A stretch of DNA of 64,000 nt, taken from Dioscorea cayenensis subsp. rotundata. Its lineage: Eukaryota; Streptophyta; Magnoliopsida; Dioscoreales; Dioscoreaceae. The DNA lies in the NCBI RefSeq assembly GCF_009730915.1, contig NC_052488.1, forward strand, positions 13,313,733 to 13,377,732. Reading direction: 5' to 3'. The position numbers and the translations under genes are program-made. The notes beneath the pieces were generated by a model, which worked only from the letters and a program-made list of their open reading frames with translations, was not told the origin of the DNA and did not search any database. Below, in pieces: positions 25,101 through 37,648 of the stretch; position 1 is the stretch's first letter, and each line of letters opens with the position of its first letter.

Positions 25101-26155
25101 GTTTGCACCAACCCATGGATTTCTCTAAGACAATTCTCTCAAAGCCTGAATACTCCAGACAACCTTTTCCACATAGCAATAACAGAAGAAGTTTTTCTTC
25201 TTTCAAATTTAATTCCTGACTGCTCTAATGACCAGGATGATCATAATACCTAGGCACTCGAAAAAAGTGGAACCTTCTCTGTTAAGTCCTTCTACAAATT
25301 TCTAATAGATGGAGGCTTGCGTAATTTGCTATACTCTCAATTGTGGAATCTCCACTGCCGAAGTAAAATCACTTTATTCTGTTGCCTTATTTGGGATGAT
25401 AAAATTCTAACTTTCTCAAACCTGTTCAAAAAAGGATGTAACCAAAATGTCACGGATACATGTATCCTTTGCCATAGAGCTTCTAAAACAGTAGAATACC
25501 TTTTTCTCAAATGTGAATACTCGAAGCGATTTGGTCCTTCTTTGATCAATTATTCGAGTTACATTTAACCCCTGCATCTGTCTCTAGAATTTGGACATCC
25601 TGGCTACCGTAATTAAATTCTAGCGAATGAACTTTGTGGGACCTCAATCCTAGAGCAATTATTTGTAATATTTGGCTGGAACTAAATACTCGCATCATTC
25701 AGTTACTTGCTTTACCTTTTCATACTATTATCTTTAAAATTGTTAATATGTTTTTTTCTTGGTTTTCCACAGCTTCAGACCCACAACAGCAAAATCTCAA
25801 TGAAGCATCTCAGAGGATCAAGCGCTCTCTCAACTTTATGAGCGCAAGAGTTGCTATCATTTCTAGCGATTCAGACCCTAATATAGCTCAGGAGTAGTCT
25901 ACTCCCTCAATCTGCTCGGACAGACCTGCAATTCCAATTGGTAGTCTTCACCGGTCCAGCTTCCCTATCATTTTCAGTTTCTTCTTTGTTTCCCTCTTCT
26001 TTTCCTTTTCTTGTATCAAGTGCCTCCCTGCTGGTGAGAGACCTCAAGTTATTTTTTCTTATGTTGTTTGTTTTCCTTTTGTATGTTTGTCCTTCTCTTT
26101 TTTTTAATAAAGTTGTGGTTTATCCACTTTAATAAAAAAAAATTGCTTAAGTAAA
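22188..26155 (+). mobile_element. L1-type LINE with target duplication
   Basis: The body (22204-26139) ends in an A-rich tail (AATAAAAAAAA). It is flanked by AAATTGCTTCAGTGAA (22188-22203) and AAATTGCTTAAGTAAA (26140-26155), a 16-bp duplication with two mismatches. It starts only about 60 bp before the endonuclease ATG, so ORF1 is absent and the copy is probably 5'-truncated. Confidence 0.85.
22266..25896 (+). pseudogene. LINE ORF2 (endonuclease and reverse transcriptase), broken
   Basis: The AP-endonuclease domain opens at the ATG 22266 (SWNVKGLGRP, then VDIVCLQESK). The RT domain starts near 23570 (NADKAPG), with GLRQGDPLSPLLFALAADAL near 24118-24177 and the catalytic FADD at 24262-24273. 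The C-terminal zf-RVT region lies near 25340-25560 (CILCHRASKTVEYLFLKCEY). The role in the family is target-primed reverse transcription. Many in-frame stops make this copy inactive; the sequence remains easily readable. Confidence 0.9.
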
Positions 26156-26777
26156 TCAATTAACTTAATATACATCATCAAAATCATGAAAAAAATGTCT
26201 CAAAAAATCAACAAGTCTTTACTTTATAATGGCTCAAAACTTCAAATAAACTGCTACAGCTTTAAGATTTAATACCAATAGTGAATAATTATAAATGTAA
26301 GAAAAGAAAAGTTTTAAGAATCAACAGAAAACATAAACAAATCCCCACAAAAATATCATCTTGACGAAAAATAAAAGTAGAGAAAGACATGCAAAGGGCT
26401 TCCACCAGTAGTGGTTGGAGTGGATGCAGAAGTGAAGGTGGTGGAGCTGCTCCAATGCGGATAGACGGGGCCTCCGTCGGCCACCGGAGGCCTTAAAGCC
26501 AGCGGTGGTGCTTGTCTCCACCATCTTATCTGGTACTTCTCAATATATATTGTGATTTTTCACATAACCCCCTCCTTATTATTATTATTATTAAAGCTCT
26601 TCTTTCTCTTCTTTAAATTGTATTGTTTTTTCACTTGAACCCTAATTATTTTATTATTTCGTTCAAATTACATTAAAAAAAATTATTTTTATATTTTAAT
26701 TAATAATAAATTTAAATAATATCACATTATCTAAAGTATAAAAATAAAAAAAATGAATATTTTTCTATAATTTATAG
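26156..26777. other. Spacer with diverged repeat of the LINE's left flank
   Basis: 26153-26265 repeats, with changes, the sequence of 22043-22200. A GC-richer patch at 26395-26525 has an open frame on the minus strand, but I do not recognise a protein. Confidence 0.4.
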
Positions 26778-27288
26778 ACTGAATAATGGGTAAATTTTTC
26801 TAGTGAGTACCTAAGTTTGGCCTTATATTAGTTTGAACACTAACTTTTAATTTGTATCAAAATGAGCATCAAATTTTAATTTCATTTCTTTAGCAGGGTA
26901 ATTGGGGATTTCCGATGGATTTTTGGTGATGTGGATGCTGGAAAACTTTCGTGGATGCCCTAGGTCCACATCACCAGAGCTGCAGTATTATAGAGAGAGG
27001 AAAAGAAAAGGATGATGGGAGAGAAGTTGACGTGTACATCCTATTTGGACAAAAAAAACCACATTGATTAAGTGGCTGAGTTGGTGAGTCGGTGACGTGG
27101 ACCTAGGGCATCCACGCAAGATTTTCGACGTTCACATCACAAAAAATCCACCGGAAATCCCCAATTACCCAGCTAGAGAAATGAAATTATAAATTGGTGC
27201 TCATTTTGATACAAATTGAAAGTTAGTGCTCAAACTGATATAAGACCAAACTTAGGTACTCACTGGATAAATTTACCCACTGGATAAT
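26778..27288. mobile_element. MULE-type foldback MITE (26788-27278)
   Basis: Long inverted repeats run inward from GGGTAAATTT at the left and from its reverse complement at the right, for roughly 180 bp, including CCTAGGTCCAC against GTGGACCTAGG. The flanks ACTGAATAAT and ACTGGATAAT form a 10-bp duplication with one mismatch. A 9-11-bp duplication with long inverted repeats is typical of Mutator-like non-autonomous elements. Confidence 0.88.
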
Positions 27289-27689
27289 AGTACTTTTCGA
27301 ATTTAAAGATTAAATTAAATATTTGGTTATTTTCATCTTTTTCTCCTTCATCAAGTCTAAATTGTGATTTTTCATTTAAATCCCTCTCTTTGTTCATTAT
27401 GATCAAGTCCACGTTTTGGAAATATGATGGAAAATAATTATGACATGAAAAGAGTTTGGGTTGCAGCGTTTGGCACGTGCCTTGAGATTGCTGACAAATG
27501 GTAGTCTTTCGATCAATATTTACGATTATACCACTAATTAACATTTTCATAGTAATTTGTTGGCGAGTAGTTTAGTAATTATGAGGTTTGAATAAGGGTA
27601 TTATTGGGGAATAAAATAGATGGCATTTGGGAAGCTTTGACTTTGCATGGGAGATTAACATCACCGATCAGCAAAGTTTTGGGTCCGGT

Positions 27690-27712
27690 GTATATATATA
27701 TATATATATATA
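27690..27712. repeat. (TA)n microsatellite
   Basis: An uninterrupted TA run of 23 bp. Confidence 0.9.
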
Positions 27713-27854
27713 TTAGGAATACAATAGACTTATCCATGGGCCGAGCGGGCCAAAATTGAATAATAATGGTGACTATGCTTGCCCAAGAGCTACCTTGTTT
27801 GGTTATTTGGGCCTATACTTTTGTCTAAACCCCATTCATATTTTTAAAAACATG

Positions 27855-28266
27855 GCCAAGACCAGAGGTGGGCACGGGCCGTCCGGCAACCCGGCCCGGT
27901 TTGTGATTGGCCCGAAACCGGCCCACCGGGTCACTGACTCGGTGGGCCGGGCCAACAACTCCAGTAATCGCCCGTCATAAAGGCAGGGCGATTCTGAGTT
28001 AGGGCTTGCCCAACCCATGACCCGGGGGGTTGGCCCACCGGGCCAGACCCGGTTGTAACCCGGTCCGACCCGCCGGGTCAACATGGAATCCGGGCTGATT
28101 CGGGGCCCGGCTTTCTATGACCCGGACCCGACGGGTTCGACGGGCCAAACCGGCCCGGCGGGTTCTACACCTAGCCGGGTCCAGGTCGGTGGGCCGGTGA
28201 ACCGCAACCTGGCGGGTCGGGCCCGCCGGGCCGGTTAACCGGCCTGTGCCCACCTCTAGCCAAGAC
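27855..28266. mobile_element. GC-rich hAT-type MITE (27863-28258), 8-bp TSD
   Basis: The ends are CAGAGGTGGGCACGGGCC and, at the right, GGCCTGTGCCCACCTCTA. Each side has a perfect 8-bp GCCAAGAC. An 8-bp duplication and a CAGAGGTGGGCA end mark a hAT non-autonomous element. The inside is about 70% G+C in an AT-rich region, made of many GGCCCGCCGGG/CCCGGCGGG words that can fold on themselves. Confidence 0.92.
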
Positions 28267-28887
28267 CCACACAAATTCACCCATATTTAATTTTAAAATT
28301 AAAATTTATTAAAAAAATAGAGTTTATACTTTAAAATAAAAATAATTTAACAAAAAATTATGGGAAAATTACTTTTTAGTCCCTGGAACTTTTTTGGTTT
28401 ACCAAATAGCCCTCTAACAATTTCTGTCTTTAAACAATCTCTCTTTTTTGAAACGTTTACTTCTTTGTCCCTAATGTTAAGAGTTCACATTAAGCTTTTT
28501 CAAAATACCATAAGTGCTCTTCAACGTAGAGGGAAAGTTGGCGCCATATCACATTATTCTTTTGGCCGATCAAGGTGTATATGTACGGGAACGTCGAGGA
28601 GAAGCAAGTACCAGTTATTTTTTTTTGTCTCTTCTTATGCTTCTCTCCTTGTTGTCTTCACCTTGTTCGTCTAGCTTGAAGGAGAGAGCTCAGTTGAGGA
28701 GTCCATTTGAAGGCGAAGGAGAAGCTCTATTAGAGTTGACCGACATTTGTCCTCTTAGGTTTGCAACCTTTGCTTGGCATATTTAGGTTTCATGGTGTTT
28801 GTATGCATGAGTGACTTATGCATGCAAACGACATAGTTGTCTAAATGAGTTTGAATGCATGAGTGACTCAAGTTTAGATGTGCCGAA
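28267..28887. other. Probable 5' region of the Mutator-like element
   Basis: Non-coding; leads into the transposase. It contains phrases such as AGTCCCTGGAACTTTTTTGG near 28358 that could be near the element's edge. No matching inverted repeat was found on the far side. Confidence 0.35.
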
Positions 28888-31441
28888 ATGTATCACCTAT
28901 TTTGCAGGGTGTGGATGGATTCTTTCCACTGCATCGTGAGTTATACGGAAGAGGGTTGTGTGTTGTATTTTTCTGTGTTGACGGGGTGGGAAGCAGTGAT
29001 AGACGAGGTATGCAATCATTGGGGTCTTGAAGCTGATAATGTGATTTTAAAATATTTAATTCCCGATGGGCATAAGACGATTTCTTGTATTGGATCACAA
29101 GATGATTTCCAACGAATATATAATATACACCAGATGTTCAAGAAAAATGTTGTCACAATGATAGTGGAGGTCACTACTGACATGGTAGAGGCAGAGGGTC
29201 CATCCAATTCTTCCATTGGCTCGTACATAGCTTATGTGCTTCTTTTTTCATTTGTTGTCAAATATGACCTATATTCGAGTTTCATGTTTAATATCTTGCA
29301 TTTGTTATGGTTATACATAGTTAATAATTAATGAGCAGCACTGCCATTTATTATTGAGGTTTTCCATTCAAATTTTGGAATGAATCTTTATTTATTTCCC
29401 CATATGTAGGGATCCATTGTCGCAACCAGTTTCCTTTGACCCATAGCCTATGCTACCTTTAGGGTTATCTGGGAGGGTCTTAGCAATATCGAGCTCTTCA
29501 CCAAATGCTGATGTAGAAATCACCGCAATTGGTCGATGTTATGATAGTGCACAACACTTTAAAGAAGCATTGCATGATTTGGCAATCAAACACAACTTTG
29601 ATTTTTATTTCATTAAAAATGATACACCAAGGGTTATTGTTAGATGCGCCAAAGCTAGCTGTCAATGGCGTGTTCATGCGTCAAGGGAAAGTAATCTTCC
29701 CACTTTTAGAATCAAAACTGCTAAAGAAACACACACTTGTAGTGGTGGTATTGGCACGACATCTCATCCAAAGGCTTCAAAGAAATGGGTCAGTAGACAT
29801 ATAATTCAGAAACTCCGTGATCGTCCTTTATATCATGCAGTTGATATACAACGAGATATATTACGTGATTATGGTGTCCATTTGCCCTACAAAAAAGTTT
29901 GGGTAGGCAAAGAGTACACAAGAGAGATTCTCCATGGGTGTGATGTGGCAAGCTATGACTTACTTATATAGGAAGTCGATAAAGTGTCTGCAACCAACCC
30001 CAGCAGCATTGTCATCATCGATAGTGACTGCGAGCGTTTTAGGCGTGGGTTTTTTTTGTTTTCATGCATCTCTTGAAGGGTTTAAGAGGGGTTGCAAACC
30101 TTTACTATTCCTTGATGGGATTTCATTAGGGAGATATGGCGGGATCTTATTAGGTGAAACTGGAAAGGATGGTAATAAAGGTTTCTTTCATTTAGCTTTT
30201 GCTATTGTCGACAATGAGACAGAGAAAAATTGGACTTGGTTCATGTCAACATTGGGTGATGTACTGTATGGAAAAGATGACTATGACAAGATTATAACAT
30301 TCATTTTAGATAGATCCAAAGGGCTTGTAAGCATAGTTATGAAGGTTTTTCCTTCATCACCACATGCTTATTGCTTACGGCATCTGCAGCCAAACTTCTA
30401 CAAGACTGGTAGCAGCCTAAGGAAAACACTGAAAGATGAATGATGGTCTTTGATTACCAAGGTTGCATACACTTACACATTCACAGAGTATGAAGATGCT
30501 GTGCAGGCACTTTCACTTGCATCAGTTCAAGCACATAATTGGTTATTTTATAAATTAGATATGGCCTGCTGGTGCAATTATATGTTTAAAGGACCAAGAT
30601 GGGGTGAGATGTATTCTAATGTTGCCAAGTCATTTAATGCTTGGGTGAAGGATGCACGGCATCTTCCAGTATCTAACATGGTAAAGGTAGACTCCATTAG
30701 GTATGAGATTTCGGACGAAACATTTCTTCCATTTCATAACTAATTCTTTATTTTTTGATGCACCTATTTAATTAACACTTTATGTGATGTTGATAAGGTC
30801 TACCAACTTAGGTTCACTCTTTCATGTTTGAGATTCTTAGTTCAAATTTAAAATTTGTGTCTATTGTTTAGGATTATTATTTACTAGTGTTATTTGTTAA
30901 TAATCAATTACTTTCTCTTACTTGTGTTCAACATTAATCATTTAAGTTTAAAATGTTATATTACCACCTAGTATTTATAGTTTGTATTTATGTTCGAATA
31001 CACATTTGTATCAGGTTCAAATTGATGAATATGATGTATGATCGACGTGAACATTGTAAAAAGTGGGAAACACATCTTTGTCCCGAGATCCACAAAGTCC
31101 TTGAGGAAATAGTAGAGGAGAGCAGGTCTTTAGTTATCGGCCGCTTAGATAGGGAATGGTTCGAAGTGCTTGACCATCAAAGTTATTTTGTCAACCTTCT
31201 TGGGAGAACATGTTCCTGCAGGCGCTGGGAGGTATCCGGCCTCCCATGCAAACATGCATGTGCAACAATTACACAAAATGATACCAATGTTCATCGGTAT
31301 ATCAATAACTACCACATTATTGATTTTTATAGAGCAACTTACACAGATCCTATATTTCCCATCCCTGACGATGTTAAGCTGATGGACACCTCTCGCGTTC
31401 TTTGTATACGACTGCCTATTACAAAGAAAAGACCTGGTTGA
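28888..31441 (+). pseudogene. mudrA-type (MULE) transposase, decayed
   Basis: Catalyses cut-and-paste transposition in Mutator-like elements. The N-terminal exon is at 28888-29222. After an intron, a MuDR-type zinc-binding region lies near 29530-29750 (CAKASCQWRVHAS, then ETHTC). The MULE catalytic domain begins with CKPLLFLDG near 30090 and continues through KGFFHLAFAIVDNE, ILDRSKGL and HAYCLRHLQPNF near 30361-30396. The C-terminal SWIM zinc finger CSCRRWEVSGLPCKHAC is at 31213-31263. A one-base frameshift near 29955-29970 and a stop at 30441 break it. A lost splice boundary lies around 30720-31000. Confidence 0.88.
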
Positions 31442-32449
31442 CCTAGATGAAAAAGAATTGAGTCACAAGCATTTGGTGTGCGAGATTTGCATTGTAGTCA
31501 TTATCATAACATTGGACACAATCAGGCAACTTGTAATGCAGTGATTGAGGATTGATTTGCATGGTATCCGTACAAACAATAGTTTTTGAATGAAGTTCTT
31601 CTTGCAAATTTCAGTAGTTATTAAGATGCAAACATGTTTTCTTTCAATCATAAACTGCTAAGGGAAATACTAGACTGGAAGTAGTAAACATACAATGGAA
31701 ACTAAAATTATATGTACATATGGTCACTCAATACTCTGCACAATTGAATCCTAACTCGCAAATAAATGTTGTAGATAGTAAACATTATATATAAATAGTA
31801 TTGTCTGAATTAGCACATATATGATAGATATTAATACACAAACATGTGCTTTAAATGATAATTTAAAAAAGTAAAGTGCAAACTTCAAAAGATAGACACT
31901 AAGGAGAATCTTTGTCCTGCCACATGCCAGAGCCACATGGAGTAAATAGGGAAGCTTCAACATACTTTTAGTGACTAAATCCTAACTATCGAAATGAATA
32001 TTGAACTGTTCACATCAAACATATAGTGAAAGTTGGAATAATATGATAATAGCTACATTCAATAGTTTAAACAATCGGATTATAAGCTACAAATAACAAT
32101 AGTAAGTGGCAAAGGTCAGACATGAATAGTATTATCGATATTAGCACAAATATAGTAGATGTCAATTCCCAAATAGAGATTTTAACCTATTATCTGACAA
32201 AGTAAACTAAAAACTTCAAAACAAAGCCGAACAATCTATTTGTTAACTTGAAAGACTAAACATACAACATAAAAGAAAATCATACAAGCTATCAACTGGG
32301 TCTTCATTTGATGATGCCAAAGGCACAGCTACCATGGGCTCCGGTTTGGGAGTTGCACATTCTTCTTGCTGGGGTTTATGAGCCTCACCTTGTTCCACCA
32401 CAACTACATCAACAACAACTTGGTCTTCTTCTCGTACGACGGCTATCTG
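31442..32449. other. Spacer between convergent MULE genes
   Basis: About 1 kb, AT-rich, no gene. It holds the facing 3' ends of the transposase and the Ulp1-like gene. Confidence 0.5.
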
Positions 32450-35183
32450 TTATGTGGTGCTGGGGTTTTCACGGAGGCCATCTACATATATTTTGTTAGC
32501 ATACACTAAATGCAACCATGGGACATCAATTTCAAGCAGATGGAGTTGTTCTCCATTCAGGATTTGATCTAGAAATCTCATTACATATATTGAACAATTG
32601 ACACTGTCCATCTTTTGTTGTGGACAATCCTGAACATGTGATAATGGGTAAACACTCATCTCACTAACATCAAGTTTACCTTGGAGATACTTATCCAACA
32701 CTGTCCGTTGTTAAAAAAATGACATGATACTAGTTAGTTCCAATTTCTAACTTCAATCCATGAAAACATATGAACTTATCATCTCATTTACAGCGGCGTC
32801 ATGTAGGGGGCTTGACATCGAGGAATAATGGAGGTACCTTTTCTTATCTTTCTCTAAAACAAGAAGGTGGTAGTGGTTGTTCATTATTATCGGCATAAGC
32901 ACCATTGGCCTAACAATACTCACAGAACTTTTAAACTCACGTGGAGACTTCTTCATATCTTCTCTCAATATAAGGACATACACATCCATGACATCATCCG
33001 GTACCATGCTCTTTCCGTCAACCAATGTATACAAGTGATCACCTGTTGTGTTGCCCCATTCACTGGTCCACATTCGTGTGTTGTGGATACATTGCATAAT
33101 TAAACAATAATTACTAATGTCGAGTACGACATTTAGATCATAAACAACATGATTAGTTAATGAATATTAAAACAAGATTGTAAACTATAACTTCTAATCT
33201 TAATCATAAACATGAAATTGATGTTCCGAAGTATTAAATATGAAGTATTATATGAAGTCTTTAAACAAGTAAGACACTTACTTATCTATACAAAGGTTCA
33301 GAAACACTAAGAGTGACAACTGCTGCATGTTATCTAGCCTTGCAAATTAAAGTGGTTGTTTTTTGTTTGGGATGAAGTTTGTTTGAGGCTTACGAACATT
33401 GGAAACTTACGTTCATGTCAGTACAAATGTCTCTAGGTTTTATCGATGTCAGAGACTCAATTGCACGGTAGACATCCTCTTATGTTTTCAGATCTACAAC
33501 TCCCATCTCTGATGAGGGTGTTACAATTTTTTTATTTCCCTTCCTTGGAGCTCTAGGCTTGCCTTTAGGGACCACTATAGCCCCTAAGGTCACCACTCTT
33601 GAGATGGTTATGGCAGCATGGGTAACTGGTTTCTCATAATTACTCTCTTGGGAGGGAAGATCTTGCATCGACATCTAATGATTTTGTACCTTCACCGCAA
33701 TCATCTTCGTCTTTTTTGGTGTAGGTACGGTGGCTTCATGTTCAGGTAGGTCACCAACTGTGTCTTTTTTCTTTTTGCAAGAAATGTGTTTCTTTCTCCT
33801 CAAGTGTGTCTATCTTCCCCTGAAGCGTAACAACCTCTGATCTGAGTGCTCTTATCTCGTCCCACATTTTATCGTATTTTTCATCACCACCACAAACTTT
33901 ATCGGAGATGGAAGATGATGATTCCCTGTTATGTTTTTTCCTCACAGCCATTTTTGCCTGGCGACTCTTCTTTATTGGTGGATCTTCATTCTCTTTCCTT
34001 AAATAATCTTTTGTTCTTACAAATTTTGGTGAGTGCAAGGCAAGGGATGTCTCAATGGCACCCTTCCATTTTTTCCTACCATCACATGTTGTAGAACCAA
34101 GTAGATCCACTTCATATTGGTTCATAGGGTTTAAATTAACAAACTGGTTCATGGCAAACAAAAATTTAAACAAAGAAAAAAATAGTAATTGAGTAATATG
34201 ATAAACATTTAACACATGTTAGTAAATAGAAAAATATATCATGAATTGTTTTGCCTTATGTTAAAGTGTTTGCCATAATTCAAGTGTGTTACACGTGACT
34301 GTGAACAATAAAGTATAATCTTAACAAGTCAACAATGCATCATAAATGATAGCCAAAGTAGGTTTACCTATTTTCCTTCAAGGGAATCTATTAGAGCAGC
34401 AACAGAGCCTTGCTTTTTATAACTATATTCACCATAGCATAGAATCCTTGGTGTTCTTTCAAAGTGGGCTCTCTTCCCTGTCTTGGTTACCTCATAAAAC
34501 TAAAGATTCAACGCAACTACACATCCCCTTAAATATCATATGTTTGCTTCTTTCCCTGCGCATCTATCCTTTACTCGGGTGGCAACACCTGGTACAACAT
34601 CCATGACCCATTTATGTACAGCCTGAGCCCACACATACTAATCCAACGATGACAAGTCATCAACATATACAACCAACCACGGCGGTGCTGAACACGATGT
34701 GTTTGTAAACAACAACGAACCTAAGAGATAAATCAGTAACAACTTCACAAAGTTTTCTTCACTGTCCATTTCTTTCTTCTCTACTAAACTAAATAATGTC
34801 CTGCTCAAACCATCTCGGTTTCAGTCTACTCCCTTCTGGAGGAAGTTTTTTTCCAATGCAGTTCTCTCCCTTATGTTCTCAAAGTCTATAGCATCACCAT
34901 CACATCGTAAACCCATTAGAAGTGACATATCCTCAGGCCTGAACTGAAGATAACTTTCACCAAACTTGAATCCATTTCTTTTCTCATCAAACAACTACAT
35001 CAGAGCATGAAGTACAGCCCTTTCTTAGATTATGGGCTCCACATCCATGAGATGACCGAATGGTGTTCATCCCAAGATCTCCCAATGCTGCCTTGTCATC
35101 TTGTTTTTCAATTCCCGCAGGGTGGAGACAATTGGTGCTAAGTAGCACCATCCATTTACAAGATTCTTATTGTTGTTTGCCAT
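32450..35183 (-). pseudogene. MULE-borne Ulp1-like cysteine protease gene (DUF1985 + C48 peptidase), decayed
   Basis: The ATG at 35181-35183 starts a protein whose first part (FKFGESYLQFRPEDMSLLMG near 34930) fits the DUF1985 domain found with plant transposon-borne Ulp1 proteins. A charged, coiled-coil-like middle follows at 33751-34215 (KYDKMWDEIRALRSEVVTLQ). The C48 peptidase domain is at 33097-32450: the histidine in NNHYHLLVLE, an aspartate/histidine position in YLHYSS, and the block QQKMDSVNCSIYVM where SUMO proteases usually have VDCGIYVM. The cysteine is present but Gly is replaced by Ser. Such proteins resemble SUMO proteases; their role in transposition is unknown. Stops occur in the first half. 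It is convergent with the transposase. Confidence 0.82.
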
Positions 35184-36420
35184 ATTCCGTGTCTGCTTTA
35201 CAACATTTACAAAGAAATAAATTCATTATTAAACTGGGTGGCATACATCTTCATTAGAAAAATTAAACAGAAAGTCATCGTGTTAAGGACATAAATGATA
35301 CTTTAACGATGATAGCTAAAAATACGAACAACTACTATACAATTTAAAGTAGAACAATGCATAAATTGAATGTCACAAATGCATAGCGAATAAATAATGT
35401 TCTAAACATGAAATACACATGGATATATCATAATTCAAGGATTTGAGGGAATTAACAATGCCATAAAACATTATTTTGCATAATTTAAAATGGATTTACA
35501 CAGTATGATCACATATACTCAATTTTTGATAAATCCAAATAATAGATATTTCTTTAGATATTACATGAAACCCTAAAATTGAAAATGGGATAACCAACTT
35601 TAAGCTGTGCTTGATTCGATGCGGCTGTAAGTAGTGGCAAGATGGTGACCAGATGGTGACGATGTGGCCTTCAGGTTAACACCGGTGACTCGTTAACGGT
35701 GCTGCTCTTTCTCTGAATAGTTATGTAGTTGAAGAGGTGAAGAAGAAGGTTGTTCGTGTTTTCCAAGGCTTTCATCAGGAGAGGTAACGATTTGATGGTT
35801 ACCTATTTTCATGAGTATAATGCTTTAAAAATTATAAAAGGGGTAAGAAGGTCTTTTCACCCCGCTGTTAAGTCTGTCAACTAAGCTGTAGGAGTTAAAG
35901 GGATATGTATTGGAAATGAGGGGTATTGTGAGGATATGAAATAGTTTAGGGTTTTTTTTATTCAAGCCACAAAGATAGGGGGACCTCCTCGACAATTCCT
36001 CAAAAATTAAATATAAATGAGTTTTGATAAAAATTAAATTCAAATTAAATATAAATGAGTTATTGATAAAAAATTAAATTAAATTTTAATTGAAGCTTTA
36101 CACCTTCATTTTAAGGCATACAAATAAATTGTTTGGCTTTGTTATAAATAATTATAAATAACAAATTTATTTATTTTATTTGTACGTAATTTGGGTTGGA
36201 CTAGGTCAGACCTACGTCTAAAACATCATGCTCATGGTCCAGCTTTTTTTTTTAACCAAGGCCCAACCAACTGATTTATTATTTTTGTCCAAACTATCTA
36301 ACTTTTTAGGCGGCCTTCAGGCTTGAGTTGGTAACCAAGCCGTTGAATAAGTCTAGAATAAAGTAACACAATCTCTAAAGAAAAGATTTATTTTCCTTCA
36401 TGGTCCCTCAACTTTTCTTT
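35184..36420. other. Upstream of the Ulp1-like gene; MULE right side and spacer
   Basis: Non-coding. The MULE boundary is not visible; non-TIR MULEs lack obvious ends. A 25-bp phrase AAATTAAATATAAATGAGTT appears twice near 36005-36063. Confidence 0.4.
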
Positions 36421-36429
36421 TTTCTCAAA

Positions 36430-36706
36430 ACATCATTGCTATTTTTCTAGAAAAAAACGATTTCTTGAGCGTACTATATCGCTCTTTTGATTTTTTTTGA
36501 AGTTATGAATTTTTTTAATATTTAATTTTTTTTAAATAAGTGAGATGAAATCATTGTTATGATTAAATCCAAACTCTTTGATATCTTCGGGGGGAAGCAA
36601 GCCATTTACAAGACCTAGTTCTTCTAACAACTCAATGGATTTTGTCTTGTAGAGTGTATCTCCATTAGAGATCTCTGCCCCATTGCAATAATTGTCCAGA
36701 GGCCAT
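36430..36706 (-). pseudogene. DUF538 copy 1, pseudogene
   Basis: The ATG is at 36704-36706. Compared with copy 3, eight bases are missing within the first 14 codons, which shifts the frame. The correct frame then reads NGDTLYKTKSIELLEELGL and IKEFGFNHNNDF, and ends in TAA near 36533 where the others have the KKKKD tract. Family sequence continues, with stops, to about 36430 (KIKRAI then a stop). The closest relative in the window is copy 3 (both have IELLEELGL and EFGFN). Lies 942 bp head-to-head from copy 2. Confidence 0.88.
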
Positions 36707-37558
36707 TTTTTACTTCACTTTTATAGTCTATTGGAGTTGCAAGCTAAGATCACTATAGTGGTAAGAGAATAAAACTACTTAATATATATAATTTAGTGGT
36801 TGAAGAAAAAGAATGAAAACGAAGAAGTAGTTCTTCTTCGAGTTTACTTTCATATTGTCTAGTTGTATCTTATTTTAGTAACTATTTTATTGTGTACCCT
36901 ACCATAGTAGAATTTCGACTGCTTTTGGTTACATTTATAGCAGTGCTCTTGGTCTGTCTGTCTCTGCCCCCTCTTCTTTGTTTCTATGCTGTGCTGCGAG
37001 ACTTTCTACGTCTTTTGTTCTCTTGGTTGGTATTCTCTATTCCTCATCTTCTATTTCTTTTTCTTTTTAGCTGATGCAGGCTTTCCAAGCAACTACCCCA
37101 GTTGTCTGCTTTGCTTGGTAAACAAACGGTCTCACGTAGGCCATGCGTCTGAATTTCTGGATAGTATGAAAGATACATCGGTGTAAAGGATTGAGTAGAG
37201 TAGGGTGACATCTATATCTTTGCAACCCCATTTAAATTTTGTTAATGTATGCGATTTACTCACTTTACTAAATTTTTTTTTTTTGTGATTTACTCACTTC
37301 GTTAAAAGAAAATTAATGAAAGTTGATCAAATTAGGCTGGCAAACAAACTACAAATAATTAATTAAATTGCTAGAAGCATTCAGACAACTTCCCAAAATC
37401 CAAAAATAAATTGACTTGGTCAAGTGTTTGCACTTTCAATTCCAATGGATGCACTTATTATAAAGGCTACATGCATTGACCATCTCTATTGATTCCATAG
37501 TATTATTCTATCTTCTTGAATTATGCTTACCAGGTCAAGTTCAGGAAGCATATGCATC
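36707..37558. promoter_or_regulatory. Shared upstream region of DUF538 copies 1 and 2
   Basis: Bidirectional intergenic region. GACTTGGTCAAG (37413-37424) contains W-box cores (TTGAC) and also occurs upstream of copy 4 (47136-47147), together with a nearby ATGCACTTATT and ATTGATTCC. Conservation between the two intergenic regions suggests function, but WRKY binding is only inferred. Confidence 0.45.
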
Positions 37559-37568
37559 TATAAATATA
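37559..37568 (+). promoter_or_regulatory. TATA box of DUF538 copy 2
   Basis: TATAAATATA, 90 bp before the ATG, giving an expected leader of about 55-60 nt. Confidence 0.75.
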
Positions 37569-37648
37569 TACCACTCAAAGCATTCATCCAGAACAAGCTA
37601 CAACATACATTCTACAAAACCTCACCTTCTTTCTTCTTTATTGCTTCA

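Noticed and set aside
27836..28280. Arg/Gly/Pro-rich frames on the minus strand
   Set aside because: They come from the GC-rich hAT MITE with its 8-bp duplication, not from a gene.
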